A stretch of DNA of 17,602 bases, taken from the NCBI GenBank assembly GCA_035291705.1, contig DATDRM010000356.1, forward strand, positions 1 to 17,602, read 5' to 3'. Numbering within the stretch: position 1 is the stretch's first letter; every line of letters starts with the position of its first letter. Below are positions 6,934 to 13,526 of the stretch, one piece after another. The stretch is from DATDRM01 sp035291705 (GTDB lineage Bacteria; Chloroflexota; Anaerolineae; Anaerolineales; UBA4823). Under the pieces are notes generated by a model. It did no database searches, was not told where the DNA came from, and saw nothing but the letters and a program-made list of their open reading frames with translations. A program made the position numbers and the translations under genes.

Positions 6934-7542
6934 ATGTCTGAATTTCAATCCACTTCTTCCCCTTCGGAGACACCTACGCCCCCCGCCTCAACTGGGGGGC
7001 GAATCGTGATCTTTGGTACGAACCTGTCAGTGGGAGCCTTGATAGCCTGGATCGCTGTGTTGGCCTTGTTGGCGCTGGTGGCGTTTGGGTTGCTGCGCCG
7101 GCAGCAAGGTCCGGTTGCTGCTGGACAAGCTGCACCTGATTTTGCTTTGACCACCTTCGAGGGCGAACAGTTTCAGCTCAGCGATCTTAAGGGCAAGGTC
7201 GTCCTGATCAACTTCTGGGCTTCGTGGTGTAAACCCTGCGAGGAAGAAGCTGCCGATCTCGAAGCTGCCTGGCGAGATTACCAGCCACGCGGCGATGTAG
7301 TTTTCCTCGGGGTTGATTATGTCGACACAGAGCCAGAAGCCAAAGCATACCTGAAGAAGTTTGACATCACCTATCCCAACGGCCCTGACCTGCGAACGCG
7401 TGCCTCGCAAGCCTTCCGCATCCGAGGCGTGCCCGAAACCTATATTGTCGCTCCGGATGGTAAACTGACGGGTGTGCAGATTGGCCCATTTACATCCTTG
7501 GCTCAGATCAAAGCCACAATCGACCCCCTGCTCAAACCTTGA
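6934..7542 (+). CDS. ccmG: Membrane-anchored thioredoxin-like protein (CcmG/TlpA/ResA type)
   Basis: Thiol-disulfide reductase of 202 residues. A Ser/Thr/Pro-rich cytoplasmic start (SSPSETPTPPASTGG) precedes one membrane helix (about residues 30-55) and an AhpC/TSA-thioredoxin domain starting at APDFALTTFEGEQFQLSDLKGK. The active site is WCKPC, with C99 and C102, and the cis-proline is P167 in RGVPETYIV. In System I the homologue keeps CcmH and apocytochrome cysteines reduced, using electrons from a DsbD/CcdA-type protein that is not in this window. ATG 6934 is chosen over the in-frame TTG at 6910 because AGGAA at 6922-6926 lies 7 nt upstream. The 51-nt gap after ccmH has no terminator, consistent with one operon. 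Sequence alone does not separate CcmG from TlpA or ResA; context favours CcmG. Confidence 0.92.
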   Translation: MSEFQSTSSPSETPTPPASTGGRIVIFGTNLSVGALIAWIAVLALLALVAFGLLRRQQGPVAAGQAAPDFALTTFEGEQFQLSDLKGKVVLINFWASWCKPCEEEAADLEAAWRDYQPRGDVVFLGVDYVDTEPEAKAYLKKFDITYPNGPDLRTRASQAFRIRGVPETYIVAPDGKLTGVQIGPFTSLAQIKATIDPLLKP

Positions 7543-7576
7543 GCATCGGGGGATTGCATCTTTCATCTTCATTGAA

Positions 7577-7610
7577 TACTGACTACTGATCACTGAGTAC
7601 TTTCATTACT
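7577..7610. repeat. Degenerate heptamer repeat TACTGAN ahead of the CcmI-like gene
   Basis: Consecutive 7-nt units TACTGAC (7577), TACTGAT (7584), CACTGAG (7591) and TACTTTC (7598), then ATTACT, run directly to the ATG at 7611. There is no Shine-Dalgarno sequence between the repeat and the start codon. The unit differs from the CGTGAAN family elsewhere in the window but has the same period. Confidence 0.6.
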
Positions 7611-8183
7611 ATGGACATCGGTTCAATCTTCCTTATCCTTGCCCTCCTTATCCTGGTAGGGCTCTTTATTGCCCGCCCAATATTTGAGCGTAAGGCTGTG
7701 ATCGTCGTTTCACAGACTAGTCAGGATGATCACGAGTTCTCCACGCTCCTGGCAGAAAGAGATCGCATCCTCAATGCTTTGCAAGAGTTAGATTTTGACC
7801 AAGCCCTGGGTAAGATTCCGGAAGAGGATTACCCTGCCCAACGGACGCTCTTGCTCCAGCAGGGGGCCAGCATCTTGCGCCGGTTGGACCAGTACAATCA
7901 TCGAGTTCCCGCCGGCAATGCTGAAGAGCGCATCGAAGCTGCCATTGCTGCTCGCCGTCCAGATGCTTCCCGCCAGGGTGGCCTGCCCAGCCTTGCAGAA
8001 GATGAGTCGCTTCTGGATCAGGGCCCGACTTCACTGGCTACCTCCGACGACGAAGTAGAGGCGCGCATTGCTGCCCGCCGCCGCGAGCGCCAGGGGAAAT
8101 CCGCCGGTTTCTGCCCACGATGTGGCACGCCTGTCCAGAAATCAGACCTGTTTTGCCCAAAGTGTGGAAAGCAATTAACGTAA
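7611..8183 (+). CDS. CcmI-like membrane protein with C-terminal zinc ribbon
   Basis: 190 residues. An N-terminal membrane helix (IGSIFLILALLILVGLFIARPIF) is followed by a charged helical segment, about residues 47-95 (ERDRILNALQELDFDQ, then LGKIPEEDYPAQR), resembling the cytoplasmic helices after the first membrane segment of CcmI. A low-complexity linker with AAIAARRP and ARIAARRRER leads to a zinc ribbon with C168, C171, C182 and C185 (CPRCG...CPKCG). The TPR domain of full CcmI is absent. By position after ccmG it probably takes the CcmI place in heme-lyase assembly; this is inference. The zinc ribbon is not part of classical CcmI. No ribosome site is visible ahead of ATG 7611, which abuts a heptamer repeat. 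The helical module recurs at the C-terminus of the next gene. Confidence 0.75.
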   Translation: MDIGSIFLILALLILVGLFIARPIFERKAVIVVSQTSQDDHEFSTLLAERDRILNALQELDFDQALGKIPEEDYPAQRTLLLQQGASILRRLDQYNHRVPAGNAEERIEAAIAARRPDASRQGGLPSLAEDESLLDQGPTSLATSDDEVEARIAARRRERQGKSAGFCPRCGTPVQKSDLFCPKCGKQLT

Positions 8184-8185
8184 TC

Positions 8186-8220
8186 CGTGAATAGTAAAAC
8201 GTGAATCCAGTATTACGCAT
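8186..8220. repeat. Degenerate heptamer repeat CGTGAAN after the zinc-ribbon gene
   Basis: Units CGTGAAT (8186), AGTAAAA (8193), CGTGAAT (8200), CCAGTAT (8207) and TACGCAT (8214) lie in a 7-nt register within the 72-nt spacer. Two units are identical; the others are diverged, so the register rests mainly on the exact 14-nt spacing of the two copies and on the matching family before ccmB. Confidence 0.4.
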
Positions 8221-8255
8221 GATGAGTTAGATATTCCATAGTCCGAGAATCTCCC

Positions 8256-10187
8256 ATGTCTCGTTTCTACCTCCTTCTTCGTACCCACGCTCCCTTGCTG
8301 CTCTTTCTCCTGCTCTCTGCCTGTTCTTTTTCCTTAGCGGAGGATATCACACCGCCACCAGGTGCCGAAATACCGGCTGAAATACCCACCCAACCGCCTC
8401 CCAGCGGACCACTCTACCCACTTGTATCCCCGAACCCGGCGGAGGGAGCGCTGATTTATACCGATAAATGCGCCCCTTGCCATGGTTCAACCGGGCAAGG
8501 TGATGGACCGCAAGCCAGCCAGCTGCCTAACCCACCAGCCGCACTGGCTGCGCTCGAAGTTGCCCGCCAGTCTACCCCAGCGGAATGGTATTCCCTGATC
8601 ACCCAAGGCAATCTAGATCGTTTCATGCCGCCCTTCAATAGCCTCTCTGATCGCCAGCGATGGGATGTGGTTGCTTATCTTTATACCCTGAGTGTCCCAC
8701 CAGAAATCCTTTCCCTGGGAGAGCAGATATTTATAACTAACTGCGCCTCCTGCCATGGCTTACAGGGGGGCGGGGATGGCCCAGAAGCCGCCTCTCTTCA
8801 GGTAACACCCTCCAATTTCACCGATCAGGAACGGATGGCAAGCAAGTCCGCTACCCAGCTTTTTGGAGCGATCAGCGCAGGCGTCGCCCCAGCCATGCCC
8901 GCTTTTAATGACAATTTGACCGAAGATGAGCGCTGGGCATTGGTTGCTTATTTGCGCTCATTGACTTTCGCCTTACCCGCAGAGATTGCGCGATCCCAGG
9001 AGACCCAACTACCTGAGACGACAGGCGAGGCCGGGTCCACGGGCACACCGCTGGCCTCGGTTACTGAGGTGGAGAACGGCACGATAACGGGTCAGGTGGT
9101 AAATGCATCCGGAGGAGAAGTGCCTACTGATCTGACGATTGACTTGTCCGGTTTTGATGAAATGAAGCAGACCTACACCGCCACCACCACCATCGAACCG
9201 GATGGCTCTTACACCTTCCTGGATGTCGAGATGCCTGTCGGACGCGCCTTCATCACAAGCACAGAATATAACAAAGTCGCCTACAGTTCAGATATCGCCG
9301 TGGTTGAAGCTGGCAAGACAAACCTGGAACTGTCACTCCCGATCCGTGAGACGACCACAGATAGCTCTGTTCTCTCAGTTGACCGGATGCACATTCTGTT
9401 CGAATATAGAGAACCAGACACCTTGCGGGTGATCGAGCTCTGGATCCTTTCGAACCTGAGCGATCGAACCCTAGTAGCTATGGAAGAAGGCGCGCCGGTT
9501 GTCACCTATCCGCTCCCGGAAGGTGCGACCAACCTGCAGTTCGAAGATGGCATCCTGGGGGAGCGCTATGTGGAGACCACTGGTGGCTTTGGCGACACCG
9601 ATGTGGTGCGGCCTGGTCCTGGCCTACGCCAGCTTGTTTTTTCCTTCGAGATGCCTTATCGACGCCGGCTGGAGTTCGTCCAACCGATCGATCTACCTGT
9701 GAACGCAGTTGTGATCTTAGGGCCGGAGGAAGGCCTTAATGTAACAAGCGATCAACTCCAAGACGCTGGTACGCGCCAGATGCAGAATATTTCCTATCAT
9801 ATGTATACCAGTGACCGGTTGGAAGTGGGGACAGAATTGGCAATGACCATCTCGGGTCAGCCTAAGGGTGCCGGTTTGGTAGCCGGTTCGCGCACCAACC
9901 TGGTAATTGGCCTGTTAGCTTTTGGGGTAGCACTGATAGTGACTGGCGTCTGGCTTTTCCGGCGTAACCGGGCGGAGAGAACCGGAATCGAGGCAGCCGA
10001 GGAATTGGATGAAGATTTTTTGCCCGGTGAGGCCGCCGAAGACCCCGAAACCCTATTGGACGCTATTCTTGCCCTGGATGACCAATATCAGGCTGGAGAA
10101 TTGCCAGAAGAAGCTTACCGCCAGCGGCGTGCGGAGCTCAAAGCTCGCCTGACTGGATTTTACCAAAACCGGGAGGCGACTAGCTAG
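8256..10187 (+). CDS. Diheme c-type cytochrome lipoprotein with C-terminal membrane helix
   Basis: 643 residues. The lipoprotein signal ends in LLSAC, with C23 lipidated. Two class I cytochrome c domains follow: CAPCH (C72-H76) with a Met-ligand candidate in MPPFN, and CASCH (C163-H167) with MPAFN; both end in the family helix (RWDVVAYLYTL and RWALVAYLRSL). About residues 270-370 resemble a carboxypeptidase-regulatory-like beta domain (GTITGQVVNASGG, PDGSYTF). A beta-rich region to about residue 545 is not recognised. A membrane helix (residues 548-570) is followed by a cytoplasmic tail carrying LLDAILALDDQYQAGELPEE, similar to the module in the previous gene. The protein thus appears anchored at both ends. 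It sits inside the ccm cluster between the CcmI-like gene and ccmA. An electron-transfer or heme-lyase-associated role is inferred; no known Ccm subunit matches. No clear ribosome site precedes ATG 8256. Confidence 0.9.
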   Translation: MSRFYLLLRTHAPLLLFLLLSACSFSLAEDITPPPGAEIPAEIPTQPPPSGPLYPLVSPNPAEGALIYTDKCAPCHGSTGQGDGPQASQLPNPPAALAALEVARQSTPAEWYSLITQGNLDRFMPPFNSLSDRQRWDVVAYLYTLSVPPEILSLGEQIFITNCASCHGLQGGGDGPEAASLQVTPSNFTDQERMASKSATQLFGAISAGVAPAMPAFNDNLTEDERWALVAYLRSLTFALPAEIARSQETQLPETTGEAGSTGTPLASVTEVENGTITGQVVNASGGEVPTDLTIDLSGFDEMKQTYTATTTIEPDGSYTFLDVEMPVGRAFITSTEYNKVAYSSDIAVVEAGKTNLELSLPIRETTTDSSVLSVDRMHILFEYREPDTLRVIELWILSNLSDRTLVAMEEGAPVVTYPLPEGATNLQFEDGILGERYVETTGGFGDTDVVRPGPGLRQLVFSFEMPYRRRLEFVQPIDLPVNAVVILGPEEGLNVTSDQLQDAGTRQMQNISYHMYTSDRLEVGTELAMTISGQPKGAGLVAGSRTNLVIGLLAFGVALIVTGVWLFRRNRAERTGIEAAEELDEDFLPGEAAEDPETLLDAILALDDQYQAGELPEEAYRQRRAELKARLTGFYQNREATS

Positions 10188-10260
10188 AGGGCAGCAGAAT
10201 AAAGAGTAGCCAAGGCTTTTTTATTGCTCCCAAGCTCCCCTGCTCCTGAGCTCCCGTCCT
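10188..10260. repeat. Spacer before ccmA with octamer repeat GCTCCCNN
   Basis: Four consecutive 8-nt units, GCTCCCAA (10226), GCTCCCCT (10234), GCTCCTGA (10242) and GCTCCCGT (10250), end 3 nt before the ccmA ATG. The tract is pyrimidine-rich and the complement of a Shine-Dalgarno-like sequence, and no Shine-Dalgarno site exists in front of ccmA. Just upstream, a short AGCC/GGCT element runs into six Ts (10208-10222), which could act as a weak terminator or pause site but is too small to call. Confidence 0.6.
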
Positions 10261-10962
10261 ATGATAGAAGTTCACAGACTGATCAAACGTTTTAGCCTGA
10301 AAACCGTGCTGCGTGGCCTGGATTTCCACGTCGAGCGCGGGGAATTCGTCGCCCTGCTCGGCCCAAATGGCGCCGGGAAGACTACTTTCTTACGCATCCT
10401 GGCTTCACTTTCCCGGCCTAGCTTGGGCGAAGTGCGCATCGCAGGTTTTCGCCTGCCAGGCCAGGCGGCTGCCGTGCGCAGGCGTCTGGGTGTGGTTTCT
10501 CACTTGCCCCTCTTGTACGGCGATCTGACTGCCGAGGAGAACTTGCGTTTCTATGGCCGCATGTATTCTGTGCCTGACCTGGACGGGCGTGTGACCGAAG
10601 TTTTAGAAATGGTAGGATTGGCCTCCCGGCGCCGCGATCTGGTGCGTACCTTCTCTCGCGGCATGCAGCAACGGCTTGCGATCGGCCGCGCAGTTTTGCA
10701 CGATCCTGATGTAATGCTCTTCGACGAGCCGCATACCGGCCTCGACCAGGATGCCAGCGCTATGTTGGATACTGTGCTAAGCGAAGTTGCCGCCCGTGGT
10801 CGCACGGTTGTGATGACTTCGCATGATCTGGCGCGCGCCGCAGACCTGGCCTCTCGCTTCGATATTCTTTCGCGGGGTGTCATCGCTGCCTCAGTTCAGC
10901 GCGCCGACATTGCCGCCAATGACCTGCTGGCCTTCTATCGCCAAGCCACTCAAGAAGCGTAG
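10261..10962 (+). CDS. ccmA: Heme exporter / holo-CcmE release ATPase CcmA
   Basis: ABC-type ATPase of 233 residues, the energy-coupling subunit of CcmABCD, which releases heme-loaded CcmE from CcmC. Walker A is G34-T42 (GPNGAGKTT), the signature region is FSRGMQQRLAIGRA from F131, Walker B is VMLFDEP with D155 and E156, and the switch histidine is H188 in MTSHD. The FSRGMQQR form of the signature is typical of CcmA and related exporters rather than the canonical LSGGQ. Length matches the family. No ribosome site precedes the ATG; an octamer repeat occupies that position, so translation may rely on upstream coupling or an unstructured leader. It lies 73 nt after the cytochrome gene and ahead of ccmB. 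Confidence 0.95.
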   Translation: MIEVHRLIKRFSLKTVLRGLDFHVERGEFVALLGPNGAGKTTFLRILASLSRPSLGEVRIAGFRLPGQAAAVRRRLGVVSHLPLLYGDLTAEENLRFYGRMYSVPDLDGRVTEVLEMVGLASRRRDLVRTFSRGMQQRLAIGRAVLHDPDVMLFDEPHTGLDQDASAMLDTVLSEVAARGRTVVMTSHDLARAADLASRFDILSRGVIAASVQRADIAANDLLAFYRQATQEA

Positions 10963-10978
10963 AACTTAAAGCGTTAAC

Positions 10979-11020
10979 CGTGAAACGTGAATCTGCACTC
11001 ATGACCCGTGATACGCAGGA
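10979..11020. repeat. Degenerate heptamer repeat CGTGAAN across the ccmB start
   Basis: Units CGTGAAA (10979), CGTGAAT (10986), CTGCACT (10993), CATGACC (11000), CGTGATA (11007) and CGCAGGA (11014) keep a 7-nt register. The ATG taken as the ccmB start lies inside the fourth unit, so the repeat contributes the first codons of the protein. Confidence 0.6.
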
Positions 11021-11717
11021 TACAGTCCGCAATCCGCTGCTCTCTTTTTCGCGCGCCTTGAGTGCTGTCGTCTGGAAGGACTTATCGGCTGAAATGCGCA
11101 GCCGTGAGCTGCTTTCCGCCATGCTGGTCTTCGCCCTATTGGTTATCTTGATCTTCAATTTCGCCCTCGATCTGGACCCTAAAACCCGCCAGGAAAGCAC
11201 TATCACAGCTGGCGTGTTGTGGGTCATCTTTACCTTTGCTGGCACCCTGGGGCTTAATCGTTCGATGGCGGTGGAAAAGGATCGCGGCTGTATTGACGGC
11301 CTGCTGCTGGCGCCGGTGGACCGCAGCGCAATTTATTTCGGAAAGACTATCGCCAACCTGGTTTTTATGTTGATCGTCGAGATCATCGTGTTGCCGATCT
11401 ACAGCCTGCTCTACAATGTGAACCTTTTTCAGCCGGGATTGCTGTTGGTGACCTTATTGGGCTCGGTCGGTTACGTTGCCGTGGGGACACTGCTGGCAAC
11501 CATGGCAGTGCAGGCCCGCACCCGGGATGTCCTGTTGCCTATTTTGCTCTTCCCGGTCGTGTTGCCGATCGTGTTAGGCGCGGTCAAGGCCAGTGGCGGG
11601 TTTTTGGATGGGATCGAGATGGCCGAAATCCGACCCTGGCTCAACCTGCTGGTGGTATACGATATAATCTTTATCGCCATTGCTTTCATGGTTTTTGATT
11701 TTGTTGTGGAGGAATAG
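11001..11717 (+). CDS. ccmB: Heme exporter membrane subunit CcmB
   Basis: Membrane subunit of the CcmABCD complex, about 238 residues with six hydrophobic helices (first LLSAMLVFALLVILIFNFAL, last LVVYDIIFIAIAFMVFDFVV). The loop after helix 2 (NRSMAVEKDRGCIDGLLLAP) matches the conserved CcmB region that contacts CcmA. The start is uncertain: ATG 11001 is preferred, but the in-frame GTG at 10980 is possible. Both lie within a heptamer repeat and neither has a ribosome site, so the first eight or so residues may be repeat-derived. The stop codon directly abuts the ccmC ATG, and GGAGG within its last codons serves ccmC. Confidence 0.93.
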   Translation: MTRDTQDTVRNPLLSFSRALSAVVWKDLSAEMRSRELLSAMLVFALLVILIFNFALDLDPKTRQESTITAGVLWVIFTFAGTLGLNRSMAVEKDRGCIDGLLLAPVDRSAIYFGKTIANLVFMLIVEIIVLPIYSLLYNVNLFQPGLLLVTLLGSVGYVAVGTLLATMAVQARTRDVLLPILLFPVVLPIVLGAVKASGGFLDGIEMAEIRPWLNLLVVYDIIFIAIAFMVFDFVVEE

Positions 11718-12416
11718 ATGCAAACCAAACCTCGCCTGCTTACTGTCTTAGATTTTGTCACTGCAGCCCTTTTCGTGCTTGCCACTGGGATGGTATTCTT
11801 CTATGCCCCTCTGGAAGCTGTGATGGGCCAGGTGCAGCGGGTGTTTTACTTCCATGTAGCGGCTGGCTGGGTCGGCATGCTTAGTTTCCTGGTCGCCGCC
11901 ATTGCCGGGGTGGTTTACCTGACCTCCACCAATCGCAAGTGGGATATTGTCAGCCTTTCTGCGATCGAGATCGGCATCGTCTTTGCGTTTATTAATATCG
12001 TCAGCGGTTCGATCTGGGCCCGCCCGATCTGGAATACCTGGTGGACGTGGGACCCGCGCCTGACCACCGCCACAGTCATGGAGCTGATCTATGCTGCCTA
12101 TCTGATGCTCCGCCAAGGGATCGAAGACCCAGATCGCCGGGCGCGCTTCGGCGCCGTTTACGCCATCGTCGGCTTCGTCAGCGTCCCCCTGACATTTTTC
12201 TCAGCTCGCCTCTTTCGTACCATCCATCCGATCGTGATCGGCACGAACGAAGCCGGCGCCGAAGGCGATTTCGATATGACTCCGATGATGCTCCAAACCT
12301 TCATGTTTAGCCTGCTCACCTTTACCTTCATCTTCGCTGATTTGCTCTGGCATCGCATTCGCGTCGGCCGGCTGGCGGATAAGGTTGAGCAGCTACGGCT
12401 AAAGACGATCGAATAG
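11718..12416 (+). CDS. ccmC: Heme-handling protein CcmC
   Basis: Membrane protein of 232 residues with six predicted helices. It binds heme through its WWD domain and transfers it to CcmE. The tryptophan-rich motif spans W100-D112 (WARPIWNTWWTWDPRL). The flanking axial-ligand histidines conserved in the family are present: H46 (FYFHVAAGW) and H170 (RTIHPIV). Translation is coupled to ccmB: the ATG follows its TAG directly, with GGAGG 5 nt upstream. It ends 13 nt before the small ccmD-like gene. Its WWD form (TWWTWDPRLT) distinguishes it clearly from CcmF. Confidence 0.96.
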   Translation: MQTKPRLLTVLDFVTAALFVLATGMVFFYAPLEAVMGQVQRVFYFHVAAGWVGMLSFLVAAIAGVVYLTSTNRKWDIVSLSAIEIGIVFAFINIVSGSIWARPIWNTWWTWDPRLTTATVMELIYAAYLMLRQGIEDPDRRARFGAVYAIVGFVSVPLTFFSARLFRTIHPIVIGTNEAGAEGDFDMTPMMLQTFMFSLLTFTFIFADLLWHRIRVGRLADKVEQLRLKTIE

Positions 12417-12429
12417 ACGAGGAGAAGCG

Positions 12430-12594
12430 ATGTTTTTCTTACAAGACGCCCCGGCAAACACCGTGAATTACATGATCGCTGGATACGCAGTCATCTTTGG
12501 TGTGATGTTGATCTACCTGATCAGCCTGAATCTCCGCCAGCGAAATTTGAACCAGGATTTAGAGGTGCTTAAGGATGTTGAGGAGAAAGATTGA
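12430..12594 (+). CDS. ccmD: Small membrane protein, CcmD-like
   Basis: 54 residues, MFFLQDAPANTVNYMIAGYA at the N-terminus. One membrane helix (about residues 14-34, with YMIAGYAVIFGVMLIYLISL) is followed by a charged cytoplasmic tail rich in E, K and D. Size, topology, the helix start with a Y-x3-GY pattern and the position right after ccmC match CcmD, which stabilises the CcmABC-CcmE complex. GAGGAG at 12419-12424 lies 5 nt before the ATG. Its TGA overlaps the next ATG by one base (TGATG), and GAGGAG near 12580 provides the ribosome site for that gene. CcmD is too short and variable to prove by sequence, so the call leans on context. Confidence 0.82.
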   Translation: MFFLQDAPANTVNYMIAGYAVIFGVMLIYLISLNLRQRNLNQDLEVLKDVEEKD

Positions 12595-12806
12595 TGGCTG
12601 GTCGTAGATCGATACCACTCCCCCATCCCGGAAGTGAAGTTAACACCGCTTGCGGCGGCAAGACCCACATCTCACCTTACACCCCACGCGTTGTCTACAA
12701 CGGGAAGTGGGTGTTCTTCTGTCTTCCTACCTGCAAACAGGAATTCGACAGAGATCCGGCTTTTTCCTGTCTGGCGGAACAGATCGCGCTCGATACCAGA
12801 GAGTAA
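12594..12806 (+). CDS. YHS/TRASH-like small metal-binding protein
   Basis: 70 residues, coupled to ccmD by a one-base stop/start overlap (TGATG at 12592-12596). The core resembles YHS/TRASH domains: a first cysteine followed by glycine (ACGGK, C20), then VVYNGKWVFFCLPTCKQEFDRDP with C43 and C47, giving the usual C...Y-x-G-x-x-x-FC-x3-C-x3-F-x2-DP arrangement; C59 is additional. Such domains bind metal ions, often copper, in metallochaperones and transporters. There is no signal peptide or membrane helix, so it is probably cytoplasmic. Its place at the end of the ccm cluster suggests a metal or heme-related helper role, but this is inference. It ends 8 nt from the convergent fumarase beta gene. 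Confidence 0.8.
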   Translation: MAGRRSIPLPHPGSEVNTACGGKTHISPYTPRVVYNGKWVFFCLPTCKQEFDRDPAFSCLAEQIALDTRE

Positions 12807-12814
12807 ATTTTCAA

Positions 12815-13438
12815 CTACGCTTTGGCCAGCAGCTCCTCCAGCACCGCTTTCGACTTCTGTTCGATCTCAGCGTGCAGGCTGCCGCCGTGGGAGTCCATGG
12901 TCACCACAGCCGGGAAATCCTTGACTGCGATCACCCACAACGCCTCTGGAACGCCGAAATCCAGCTTATAGACCCCCAGTACGCGTTCCACGGTTTGCGC
13001 GATCCAGGAGGCCGCCCCACCGACAGCGTGGAAATAAACGCCGGGGACTTCCTGGCAAGCAGCCAGAGTCTTTGTACCCATGCCGCCCTTGCCAATCACC
13101 CCCCTGACATTGAAATGGCGCATCACATCGCCTTGGTAAGGCTCCTCGCGAGTACTGGTGGTTGGCCCGGCTGCCACGAAGCGGTAATCCTTGGTATCCA
13201 GACCTGAGACAACTGGCCCGCAGTGGTAGATCACCCCACCAACCAGCAGGGTTTTAATCGCAGCATACACCTCCCGGTCGTCGCCCTGAGGCTGGCGAGT
13301 TTCCTTGATAAAGGTGTCGACCATCCACTTGTGCACCGCGTCCCGGCCGGTAATCATTATTCCGGAAAGGAGCACTGGATCCCCTACTTTCAAACTAAGG
13401 ATTGTTTTATCATCGAGCGGAATAGTTAACTGTCGCAT
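12815..13438 (-). CDS. Fumarate hydratase class I, beta subunit (C-terminal domain type)
   Basis: 207 residues; pairs with the alpha subunit upstream on the same strand to form an iron-sulfur hydro-lyase interconverting fumarate and malate in the TCA cycle. The subunit matches the C-terminal half of one-chain class I fumarases: KVGDPVLLSGIMITGRDAVHK, the GVIYHCGPVV segment, AAGPTTSTRE (substrate-contact region) and GKGGMGTKT. ATG 13438 is chosen because GGAGG (plus positions 13448-13452) lies 9 nt upstream; the ATG at 13447 abuts that site. L(+)-tartrate dehydratase is a close paralogue, so substrate is not settled by sequence alone. It lies 88 nt after the alpha gene, with a heptamer repeat filling the gap. 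Confidence 0.92.
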   Translation of the reverse strand: MRQLTIPLDDKTILSLKVGDPVLLSGIMITGRDAVHKWMVDTFIKETRQPQGDDREVYAAIKTLLVGGVIYHCGPVVSGLDTKDYRFVAAGPTTSTREEPYQGDVMRHFNVRGVIGKGGMGTKTLAACQEVPGVYFHAVGGAASWIAQTVERVLGVYKLDFGVPEALWVIAVKDFPAVVTMDSHGGSLHAEIEQKSKAVLEELLAKA

Positions 13439-13446
13439 TCCATCCA

Positions 13447-13523
13447 TCCTCCGTCATCATTCGTCCTTCGTACTTCGTCCTCCGCCGTCTTCCGGCCTTC
13501 GTCGTTCGTCTTTCGTCTTTCCT
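13447..13523. repeat. Long degenerate heptamer repeat (GACGAAN / TCGTCNT) between fumarase genes
   Basis: Eleven 7-nt units in unbroken register on the plus strand, for example TCGTCCT (13461), TCGTACT (13468), TCGTCCT (13475), CCTTCGT (13496), CGTTCGT (13503) and CTTTCGT (13510). On the coding (minus) strand the units read as variants of ACGAAAG. The tract fills nearly all of the 88-nt spacer between the alpha stop and beta start, and its last unit contains the GGAGG ribosome site of the beta gene. Confidence 0.7.
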
Positions 13524-13526
13524 CTC

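Noticed and set aside
13447..13523. Tandem array considered as a CRISPR
   Set aside because: Units are 7 nt with no unique spacers and no cas genes nearby.
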